Shown: one piece after another, positions 58,266 through 64,000 of the stretch
Position numbering within the stretch: position 1 is the first letter of the stretch
Layout: every line of letters begins with the position of its first letter
NCBI GenBank assembly: GCA_007116995.1
Contig: SKHL01000030.1
Span: 1 to 64,000, forward strand
Source: Limnochordia bacterium
Lineage (GTDB): Bacteria > Bacillota > Limnochordia > Darwinibacteriales > DTU012
Direction of reading: 5' to 3'
DNA: 64,000 nt
Notes under the pieces: model-generated
Seen by the model: only the letters and a program-made list of their open reading frames with translations
What the model was told of the DNA's origin: nothing
Databases searched by the model: none
Translations under genes and position numbers: made by a program

Positions 58266-59126
58266 CTACCTCACAAACATACTATTCCCCACAATCCAGA
58301 ATAACGTCTTGTTATTCTCCGTGTCTAAATTCTTCATCATGTAGTTATACGCCTTACTTTCATAAATCGGATCAAGATACTCCTTATCACTAAACATGAC
58401 CTTCAACATTCTCGAATACGGATATGTCTTATCCTGAATATATTCGTAGTCACAATAGTAGTCACCAGCAATCTGATTGATCGTATTCCGTCTGTCATAC
58501 CCCGCAATCTGAATACCAATGACCTTTTTAGGGTGTTTATTGTACTTAGTCAGACCTCTTAAAATTCCTCCAAATGTAATACCACTACCAATATTAACGA
58601 CCAATAAGTCTAAATCATCCGGTATATTCTGTACCTGATTCGAGATAGAGTCCACAATCGCTCGCGTATTATTGTAGAGATTAATCCCAAACTTAATAAC
58701 GAAGTAGTTATGATACTTACATATAGAATCAATCCGACTCATTAAAACGTTCTCATACCCCATCTTCGCCTCCGAATCAATTTCACACCCAAACGATAAC
58801 GCACGATTCATCATCACATTCTGAGATAGTGTTTTCTCCTTAGTCGCACCCACAACCAAAATCGAACGAAACCCGAACTCCTTTGCCGCTCTCGACACGA
58901 TAATCCCCTGAGGAGACTTCACAGAAGTCGCAGTAATCACAGTCCCCTCACACTCATCCCGAATATACTCATAGTTATCTCGTAGTAAGCAAAGAGATTG
59001 TCTCACCTTACCACCAGAAAGAGGAACATCATGAAAAGGGACGTATAAATCGTCCCTTTTATATAAAATACCTCTATGTTCCTCTACCGGAGTCAACTCA
59101 TCTATCCCATACCCATCAAAATCCAC
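58266..59126 (-). CDS. PLP-dependent enzyme, ACC-deaminase/threonine-synthase fold
   Basis: 286 aa, GTG start after GTAGGGGTGG. Fold-type II PLP features: the lysine motif LSGGKVRQSL (about 36-45, Schiff-base Lys), ATSVKSPQGIIVSRAA substrate loop, and the phosphate-binding loop NIGSGITFGG. Relatives act as lyases, dehydratases or deaminases on amino acids. In phages, PLP enzymes of this type have been connected with DNA-base hypermodification pathways; nothing else here proves that. It could also change a host metabolite. Confidence 0.82.
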   Translation of the reverse strand: MDFDGYGIDELTPVEEHRGILYKRDDLYVPFHDVPLSGGKVRQSLCLLRDNYEYIRDECEGTVITATSVKSPQGIIVSRAAKEFGFRSILVVGATKEKTLSQNVMMNRALSFGCEIDSEAKMGYENVLMSRIDSICKYHNYFVIKFGINLYNNTRAIVDSISNQVQNIPDDLDLLVVNIGSGITFGGILRGLTKYNKHPKKVIGIQIAGYDRRNTINQIAGDYYCDYEYIQDKTYPYSRMLKVMFSDKEYLDPIYESKAYNYMMKNLDTENNKTLFWIVGNSMFVR

Positions 59127-59144
59127 GTAACCACCCCTACTACC

Positions 59145-59504
59145 CTAGTAATTCCTTCTGATACTAATAGAATCAACAGACTCAATAATCTCATTGACCT
59201 TATTACTTATCGAAGTAGCCGAATACATTATCTCAGAGAACTTCTCCTTAATTATTTCCTTCGCTCTCTCCTCAATGTACTCCGATAAATCTTTCCCCAA
59301 ACCCTCAAAAAACTCTACAGGATCTACTTCGTTCCCCGCTATTGTAAGAGATATAGGAACTTCCTTTCCACCACTATCATGAATCATCTTAAAATAATCA
59401 CTAAAAATATCCTCCCGAGAATCTAAAAAATGACCCACTATCATTCGAACCCAGTCACTTCTCATATAAGACTCATACGATACTGTATCTTTACTATCTC
59501 CCAT
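59145..59504 (-). CDS. Hypothetical helical protein
   Basis: 119 aa, ATG after AGAGAGGGG. Acidic, with a long C-terminal helix (YIEERAKEIIKEKFSEIMYS). Unknown. Confidence 0.62.
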   Translation of the reverse strand: MGDSKDTVSYESYMRSDWVRMIVGHFLDSREDIFSDYFKMIHDSGGKEVPISLTIAGNEVDPVEFFEGLGKDLSEYIEERAKEIIKEKFSEIMYSATSISNKVNEIIESVDSISIRRNY

Positions 59505-59527
59505 AATGAACCATACCCCTCTCTATA

Positions 59528-60139
59528 TTATCTCACTGTTACATACGGAGAAATTCTGTCTTTCAGAGATTGATCAATTTCACCTAAATCAATAATCACC
59601 TTATACGATTCATCCTCTTGAAGTTCTTTGACCTTTACCATCCCTAACTCACTTAATATAGTCCTAAATACGTCATCCCACTTCCAAACACCAGAATTCG
59701 AACCTATCAAGTTTCTCAGAATTCGATACCCGTCTAACCCTACTTCCTCACACGTACTACAAAGGGCTGAGAATATATCCTCCTCTAGAATACTATCAAT
59801 ATTTTCTAACCCAAAAACCTTACCCATAATTTTCTTCAGACACTTCTCTAACTGCCAATCCTCAGATCGACTATAATGTCCGTATCTACCCTTCGCAAAT
59901 AAAATAAAATGTCTTATTTCATCCATCAACCAATTCTCCTCTCTAATAACCCTAACACCATTTTCTATACTTAGTTTATAATAAGAACCCCTCTGAATAA
60001 TTAACCCATTCTCCCTCAAACGAGCTAAGCCCCTCCGAACTTCTTTTAAAGTCCAACCCGTATCCTCTAGTACATCCTCTTCCGTAAACCACCCAGTCCT
60101 AGAAAAAATAGACTGAAACAGTCTTTGATTTTTTCTCAA
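59528..60139 (-). CDS. Winged-helix-like protein
   Basis: 203 aa, TTG start after GGATGTGG. Residues ~1-60 (GWFTEEDVLEDTGWTLKEVR, then LARLRENGLIIQRGSYYKL) fit a winged helix-turn-helix. The rest is helical with two Cys (ALCSTCEEVG). Probable regulator of transcription or replication; target unknown. Confidence 0.7.
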   Translation of the reverse strand: MRKNQRLFQSIFSRTGWFTEEDVLEDTGWTLKEVRRGLARLRENGLIIQRGSYYKLSIENGVRVIREENWLMDEIRHFILFAKGRYGHYSRSEDWQLEKCLKKIMGKVFGLENIDSILEEDIFSALCSTCEEVGLDGYRILRNLIGSNSGVWKWDDVFRTILSELGMVKVKELQEDESYKVIIDLGEIDQSLKDRISPYVTVR

Positions 60140-60153
60140 AGTAATACCACATC

Positions 60154-60552
60154 CTATAACAACTTCAGATCTCCCGTTATCTTATCAATCTTCGAACTCA
60201 AATGAGGTCCAACCGCAACCGCAGTATATGTAGGCTCCTTAAACTCCGTCAAACCCATATCTTGAACTATAGAACACGGTAGGGCGTTGTTACACGCTCT
60301 ACGATAAACAATGAACAATTCCTCTTCACTGTCTACACTCACAACTACCTTCTTACATAACCCCTGAATCCACTCCATCATATAGGGTAGACTTTCGGTT
60401 GATATCATACCGACCTCAGACCCTAACCAGTCCCCAACACCTACTCTATCTGTTAAAACCATCAAAGAAGCATGTGCCCCCTGAGCAATCATCTTACCCT
60501 TCCTCATATTTAAGTCCTTACGAACTACGATTACTTGTTTGATATCATCCAT
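60154..60552 (-). CDS. Peptidyl-tRNA hydrolase, Pth2 (archaeal/eukaryal) type
   Basis: 132 aa from ATG 60552, which overlaps the upstream stop as TGATG. KQVIVVRKDLNMRKGKMIAQ then GAHAS, and later IVQDMGLTEFKEPTYTAVA: the Pth2 core, including the catalytic Lys/His region. Bacteria use the unrelated Pth1, so a Pth2 gene in a bacterial phage is noteworthy, though large phages do carry it. It frees peptides from stalled peptidyl-tRNAs. Confidence 0.85.
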   Translation of the reverse strand: MDDIKQVIVVRKDLNMRKGKMIAQGAHASLMVLTDRVGVGDWLGSEVGMISTESLPYMMEWIQGLCKKVVVSVDSEEELFIVYRRACNNALPCSIVQDMGLTEFKEPTYTAVAVGPHLSSKIDKITGDLKLL

Positions 60553-61124
60553 CACCCTACCTCCCGTTCTTCCTCCTCTTCTTCACCACTACACATCACA
60601 TGAAAAGGAGCCTTTACATAGGGTGTAAGATATTCCGCCGCCTCTAACGCAAGAATAATTCTCTCCCGAGGACTTCTCCCCTCTCCATCAGAACTATAAA
60701 GTGAACCAAGAGCAACCTCATCACCCGATCCAACCGCCGAATATCCACAATCCGGTATACCCACTTGATAATCACTGTCTACTTCATAAAGATTCCCCCG
60801 ATACCCTACTAAGAACTTACCACCAGACTCTTCACTGTTATTGACCCTCATATACCCACCAGCTTTAAAACAGTCTCTTACACTATCAATGAATCGAGTA
60901 GTCATATACTGATAGTCCGACTCCTCTAATCTCTGTTTAGGAACATGGAATGAATACTGTAATAACTGACCCATACGATATGAACTAGTATATCCTATAA
61001 TAAATTCCCCAGTTTCAAACACTTTCCCATCTCTTCTGATCGTATTAAGTCTAGTATTAGACCCACAACTATCTCCACCGATCCAAACAACTCCATCTTT
61101 GACAATACCCGCAATACATGTCAA
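60552..61124 (-). CDS. Ntn-hydrolase, proteasome-beta/HslV-like
   Basis: 190 aa, TTG start after AGGGGG. Begins M-T-C-I-A-G-I-VKDGVVWIGGDS: the N-terminal Thr (Thr2 after Met removal) and GGDS strand pattern are those of proteasome-fold Ntn-hydrolases. FIIGYTSSYRMGQLL fits the second strand pair. No cognate ATPase (HslU) is visible. Acidic tail (EEEEEEREVG). Peptidase or amidase activity is likely; target unknown. Coupled to Pth2. Confidence 0.78.
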   Translation of the reverse strand: MTCIAGIVKDGVVWIGGDSCGSNTRLNTIRRDGKVFETGEFIIGYTSSYRMGQLLQYSFHVPKQRLEESDYQYMTTRFIDSVRDCFKAGGYMRVNNSEESGGKFLVGYRGNLYEVDSDYQVGIPDCGYSAVGSGDEVALGSLYSSDGEGRSPRERIILALEAAEYLTPYVKAPFHVMCSGEEEEEEREVG

Positions 61125-61148
61125 ATAACTGTACCCCCTATTATGATA

Positions 61149-61340
61149 TTAACCCTCTATAAATTCCTGCAACACCGATAAAATACCCTCTATGTCAACT
61201 ACCTTCGAACAACACCCATAATCTCCATTACATCCCTTTGTAGCTAAAACTCCATTACTGTACAAAAGTATATCCCCATCTTCTACCTGATCAGAGAAGA
61301 ATTCAATCAATGTTTTTATGTCTCTTTCTACTGTACCCAC
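61149..61340 (-). CDS. Small hypothetical protein
   Basis: 63 aa from GTG 61340, one base after the preceding stop, with AGAGGG upstream. Contains KGCNGDYGCC. Unknown. Confidence 0.58.
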   Translation of the reverse strand: MGTVERDIKTLIEFFSDQVEDGDILLYSNGVLATKGCNGDYGCCSKVVDIEGILSVLQEFIEG

Positions 61341-61341
61341 C

Positions 61342-61518
61342 CTAACCCTCTTCTCCAAAATCGACTAATTCTTCTACAATACAAATTACCTTTCTATCAA
61401 TCCCCCTACTCACTAACCAATCAACCTCATCAATACACTCTCTTAGGGTGTTTCTCCGTATAATTATATCCGAAGAATCCATATCCCCTCTCGCCCAAAC
61501 AATGTACTTACCATCCAT
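61342..61518 (-). CDS. Small hypothetical protein (58 aa)
   Basis: ATG at 61518, nine bases after GGGAGGGT. MDGKYIVWARGDMDSSDIII ... RECIDEVDWLVSRG: a compact alpha/beta protein. No family known to me. Confidence 0.66.
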   Translation of the reverse strand: MDGKYIVWARGDMDSSDIIIRRNTLRECIDEVDWLVSRGIDRKVICIVEELVDFGEEG

Positions 61519-61549
61519 ATGCTCAGTACCCTCCCAACCAAATTCTAGT

Positions 61550-61777
61550 TCAATCCTTCTTACGTGTAGAGTCTAAATATTCTTTCGGAACCCCTAGACC
61601 AATCGAGCATCTCTCTTTGAAGTAGTCCAGAGTCCCCTCAACAATCTCTTTATCAACACAATCAGAAATTTCCTTGACCATTTTATCCAACAGACAGTCA
61701 CAAACCGGAAAATACGTCCCGTTATCCTTCATAACCTTTCCACATTCAACACAGAGAAGATCAAGCTTTTCTTTCAT
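61550..61777 (-). CDS. Small zinc-binding protein
   Basis: 75 aa, ATG after GGGGAGAG. LLCVECGKVM and VCDCLLDKM form a CxxC/CxC zinc site; the C-terminal half is helical. Overlaps the upstream gene by 17 bases. Confidence 0.64.
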   Translation of the reverse strand: MKEKLDLLCVECGKVMKDNGTYFPVCDCLLDKMVKEISDCVDKEIVEGTLDYFKERCSIGLGVPKEYLDSTRKKD

Positions 61778-61967
61778 GTTCTCTCCCCTTCAAATACCAC
61801 ATACGAGAAATACCACCAAGCACCCCACCACAACGAGAGCAACGATATTTCTTATCTATTACCTTATCCGGATTCAAATCAATCGAAAAATCATGATCAG
61901 AACACGACTCCAATATCTTCTGATTCTCTCTAACCTCTTCAAACACACGATCAATATTCGGTTTCAT
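61761..61967 (-). CDS. Small zinc-binding protein
   Basis: 68 aa, ATG after AGGTTGAGAG. CSDHDFSIDLN and YRCSRCGGVLGG supply Cys/His ligands, the pattern of tiny phage zinc ribbons. Unknown. Confidence 0.64.
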   Translation of the reverse strand: MKPNIDRVFEEVRENQKILESCSDHDFSIDLNPDKVIDKKYRCSRCGGVLGGISRMWYLKGREHERKA

Positions 61968-61998
61968 AAACTCTCAACCTACCCTCTTCTAATTTTAT

Positions 61999-62139
61999 CT
62001 ATATTATAGAAAACAGAATTATCCCCATAATCCAACCCACAAACCCTCCAACTAGAACCCCAAGTATAAGAGGAGACCACCTACCCGCAAAATCCAATAG
62101 ACCATCCCAGAGTTTCAATAAAAGACCTCTAATATTCAT
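61999..62139 (-). CDS. Single-helix membrane protein (46 aa)
   Basis: ATG at 62139 after AGGAGGG. Amphipathic N-terminus (MNIRGLLLKLWDGLLDF), then a Gly-rich transmembrane helix (ILGVLVGGFVGWIMGIILF). Good ribosome-binding site. Unknown; small phage membrane proteins can be lysis or exclusion factors. Confidence 0.62.
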   Translation of the reverse strand: MNIRGLLLKLWDGLLDFAGRWSPLILGVLVGGFVGWIMGIILFSII

Positions 62140-62184
62140 ACGGAACCCTCCTAACTTACCTAAATAGACCATTAAATGTATACT

Positions 62185-62784
62185 CTATCCTAGTACCGTA
62201 GTATAATCAAAGTCCTCTTGTCTAAAGAACCCGACCAGACCCTTCTCCTCTAATAACTCTTCCTTATGATCGTCCTCTAAACGAATCATCCAATCAAACG
62301 CAAACTTCTTCGCATCTTCAATACACGTAAATTTATCTCTGAGTTTTACTCCACCCTCAATATCAGTCCACTGATACTCACCCTTACTATTCTCTTCCCA
62401 TTTACGATACTTCCGACTACCGTACTCATAGTCTATATATCCACGATTGAGTCTACCATCGAAAGTAAACTTACGAGCGAATACTTTCACTTCCCACTTC
62501 CACCTCTTCAGATCTGTTCTCTCAGAGATCAAAACAGAAAAGTCATACTCAACCGCTTTATACAAGTAATACACTGACCCACCGTACCGAACTTCTCTAC
62601 TCCACTGATAAAACGAGTCTATATTCTTTGATACTTCCATCACTCTTTTAAGATAACTACGTTCCTTAACACTATCTTCTAAATCCTCTAAGACACGTTT
62701 CTTTTTATCTTCAAGACCTCTCAACGTAGACTCTAGATTCCCAATCCGTAACCCTACATCACAAATATATTCATTATAGTCCAT
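62185..62784 (-). CDS. Hypothetical protein with N-terminal coiled coil
   Basis: 199 aa, ATG after AGGAAGGGG. Residues ~12-50 (LESTLRGLEDKKKRVLEDLE) form a coiled coil; the rest is Tyr/Trp/Lys-rich alpha/beta. Not recognised. Confidence 0.64.
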   Translation of the reverse strand: MDYNEYICDVGLRIGNLESTLRGLEDKKKRVLEDLEDSVKERSYLKRVMEVSKNIDSFYQWSREVRYGGSVYYLYKAVEYDFSVLISERTDLKRWKWEVKVFARKFTFDGRLNRGYIDYEYGSRKYRKWEENSKGEYQWTDIEGGVKLRDKFTCIEDAKKFAFDWMIRLEDDHKEELLEEKGLVGFFRQEDFDYTTVLG

Positions 62785-62817
62785 ACCCGAAAACCCCTTC
62801 CTAATTTATGTTCTCAT

Positions 62818-63210
62818 TTACCACTCATAATTACGAATTTGTACGGGACCATCTTTAGTTTCCTCTTTCCATCTCTCTTTAAGAAACCTCTCTACTCTCA
62901 AGTAATCAAAAAACCCAAAAGTCATACCGACCCCATCAAACATAAAAATCGAAGCGTGAACCTGTGATAGCGGATAATCCTCCCCAAAAAAAGAATTGGA
63001 GTATCTGTTTTTGACTTTCCATTCTCTACTCTCAAACTCCCTTATAAATATCTCAAACGTACCCCGACCAGACTTCTCCGAGTTGTTATTCACCGCCTCA
63101 AAGTGAAATCTCCAACTCCCCACTACTAAAAAAACTTGTATCACTACTAGTAAGAGTACTATACACAAAACCAGAAATGCACCGTACAATACCGGACCCC
63201 AATCTAACAC
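62818..63210 (-). CDS. Membrane-anchored hypothetical protein
   Basis: 130 aa, GTG start within a triplicated GAGGTGTT repeat that also supplies the ribosome-binding site. Transmembrane helix at about 8-32, then a soluble domain with basic and aromatic residues. Unknown function. Confidence 0.64.
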   Translation of the reverse strand: MLDWGPVLYGAFLVLCIVLLLVVIQVFLVVGSWRFHFEAVNNNSEKSGRGTFEIFIREFESREWKVKNRYSNSFFGEDYPLSQVHASIFMFDGVGMTFGFFDYLRVERFLKERWKEETKDGPVQIRNYEW

Positions 63211-63230
63211 CTCAACACCTCAACACCTCC
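63208..63230 (-). repeat. Three tandem GAGGTGTT units at a translation start
   Basis: Each 8-base unit contains GAGG and GTG, so three ribosome-binding site/start pairs are stacked before the gene at 62818. Confidence 0.7.
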
Positions 63231-63232
63231 CA

Positions 63233-63245
63233 CCTCTATATACGG
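63233..63245 (-). promoter_or_regulatory. Late-type promoter, CCGTATATAGAGG
   Basis: TTTTCTCCGTATATAGAGG directly after the terminator at 63256, 23 bases before the GTG at 63210. Confidence 0.6.
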
Positions 63246-63248
63246 AGA

Positions 63249-63279
63249 AAAGAAAAGACACTCCAAGCTAAGAGTGTCT
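63249..63279 (-). terminator. Intrinsic terminator after the SbcD-like gene
   Basis: AGACACTCTTAGCTTGGAGTGTCT hairpin followed by TTTCTTTTCT. Confidence 0.75.
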
Positions 63280-64000
63280 ACGAGATAAATGATTCTTTGA
63301 AGTACCTGAGTAAGAGATTCTTCACTTTAGGGTCTAACCCTTCATCATTCTTCACACTGTCATAGATAGAATCCGACTTTTTACCAGACTCCATAGATAT
63401 CCGACTCACCAAGTCCGACATAATACTCGATAAGTCTTTTTTAACCTTTTTCTGGTTCTTCGCATGACTACTCATAATCTTATCCGCATCCATACACGGA
63501 ATATCATACGTCTCCCAGTTATCCCTGTGATAGTAATTCACGTTAAATAAAGCATAAAATCGAGGAGTCTGAAAGAAGTTATAGTCATGAGACGTACCCC
63601 GAGTCAACGAACCCGGTCTCACAATATCCGTACGACCCTCTCTTACAATAGGGTATTGTACATGATCGTGACCTAGTACAATCGAGTCATAACCCAAATC
63701 CGATACATCCTCAAAACTAATATTCGCCTCATCATGATCGTTCTGATAAAACCTATGAGCACAAAGAATGTTCACAGACGCCTTACTATTTCCCCTCACT
63801 AATTCATCTGTATAATCCAGACCCGTAATCAATGTCTTTTTGTTAATCACAATCCGTCTACCCACATGAATATGTTTAATCACACCAAAATTAAAGAGAA
63901 TAGATAACGGAGACTTCTCAAGAGTATCAATCGTATTCCGAGACAAGTCATGATTCCCTACGATAGAATAGACCTCAATACCCTTCTCCTTAAACGACTG
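63278..64000 (-). CDS. SbcD/Mre11-like metallophosphoesterase (5' end outside window)
   Basis: The frame is open to the right edge; 240 residues are visible. YSIVGNHDLSRNT carries the GNHD motif, then LCAHRFYQN and VLGHDHVQY give the later metal-binding His pairs. This is the order of SbcD/gp47-type nuclease subunits. The N-terminal DxH and GD motifs would be off-window. The C-terminus is helical. A TTG at 63946 lies inside the frame and is not the start. It probably works with an SbcC-like partner in DNA repair or end processing. Confidence 0.82.
   Translation of the reverse strand, partial: QSFKEKGIEVYSIVGNHDLSRNTIDTLEKSPLSILFNFGVIKHIHVGRRIVINKKTLITGLDYTDELVRGNSKASVNILCAHRFYQNDHDEANISFEDVSDLGYDSIVLGHDHVQYPIVREGRTDIVRPGSLTRGTSHDYNFFQTPRFYALFNVNYYHRDNWETYDIPCMDADKIMSSHAKNQKKVKKDLSSIMSDLVSRISMESGKKSDSIYDSVKNDEGLDPKVKNLLLRYFKESFIS

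Overview
The window is part of a large double-stranded DNA tailed-phage genome (Caudoviricetes), and both ends cut through genes. All ~115 supported genes lie on the minus strand, packed with short gaps or small overlaps. Many start with GTG or TTG behind strong GGAGG/GAGGGG ribosome-binding sites. Those sites, six consensus sigma-A-type promoters and lipoprotein signals point to a Gram-positive host, probably a Firmicute. The size of the gene set and the non-host sigma factor, clamp, clamp loader and SSB suggest a large or jumbo phage with T4-like packaging and late-transcription logic. This is inference, because no tail genes or DNA polymerase lie in the window.

Layout, left to right (transcription runs right to left). 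1-20 kb: a two-module MoxR-type AAA+ ATPase interrupted by an intein that runs off the edge, five likely structural proteins, a SWIM-finger protein, portal, large terminase, an HTH protein, a gp55-like sigma factor, a DnaX-like clamp loader and a lytic transglycosylase. 20-25 kb: four or five tandem paralogues of unknown function, one broken by an in-frame TAG; then DHH phosphoesterase and RNase H. 26-44 kb: replication and nucleotide metabolism, with metallopeptidase, DUF4326, DEDD exonuclease, TOPRIM primase-like protein, SSB, JAMM protease, a stand-alone degenerate intein-like protein, dUTPase, RecD/Dda-like helicase, DNA methyltransferase, beta sliding clamp, peptide deformylase, HD phosphohydrolase, nucleoside deoxyribosyltransferase-like protein and two tRNAs (Ser-UGA, Arg-UCU). 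44-64 kb: accessory region of many small zinc-ribbon, membrane and hypothetical proteins, with thymidine kinase, calcineurin-type and SbcD-like phosphoesterases, a YopX-like protein, a PLP enzyme, an Ntn-hydrolase and a Pth2 peptidyl-tRNA hydrolase.

Two promoter classes stand out. Six near-identical TTGACT/TTGAAA-N17-TATAMT promoters with an extended -10 precede small or unknown genes and look like host-polymerase (early) promoters. About 17 copies of a TTTTCCGTATATATAG-like element sit directly after intrinsic terminators and 10-110 nt before start codons. They are good candidates for late promoters read by the phage sigma factor, perhaps with the sliding clamp as coactivator. One such promoter and a strong terminator bracket about 250 nt with no convincing gene, a candidate structured non-coding RNA.

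Most notable items: the MoxR intein, the stand-alone intein-like protein that appears to have lost its splicing and nuclease residues, the amber-interrupted paralogue, a lipoprotein gene split by a G6 tract, two tandem perfect DnaA boxes, and the candidate ncRNA. Fifteen or so small genes (20-58 codons) were read directly from intergenic sequence.
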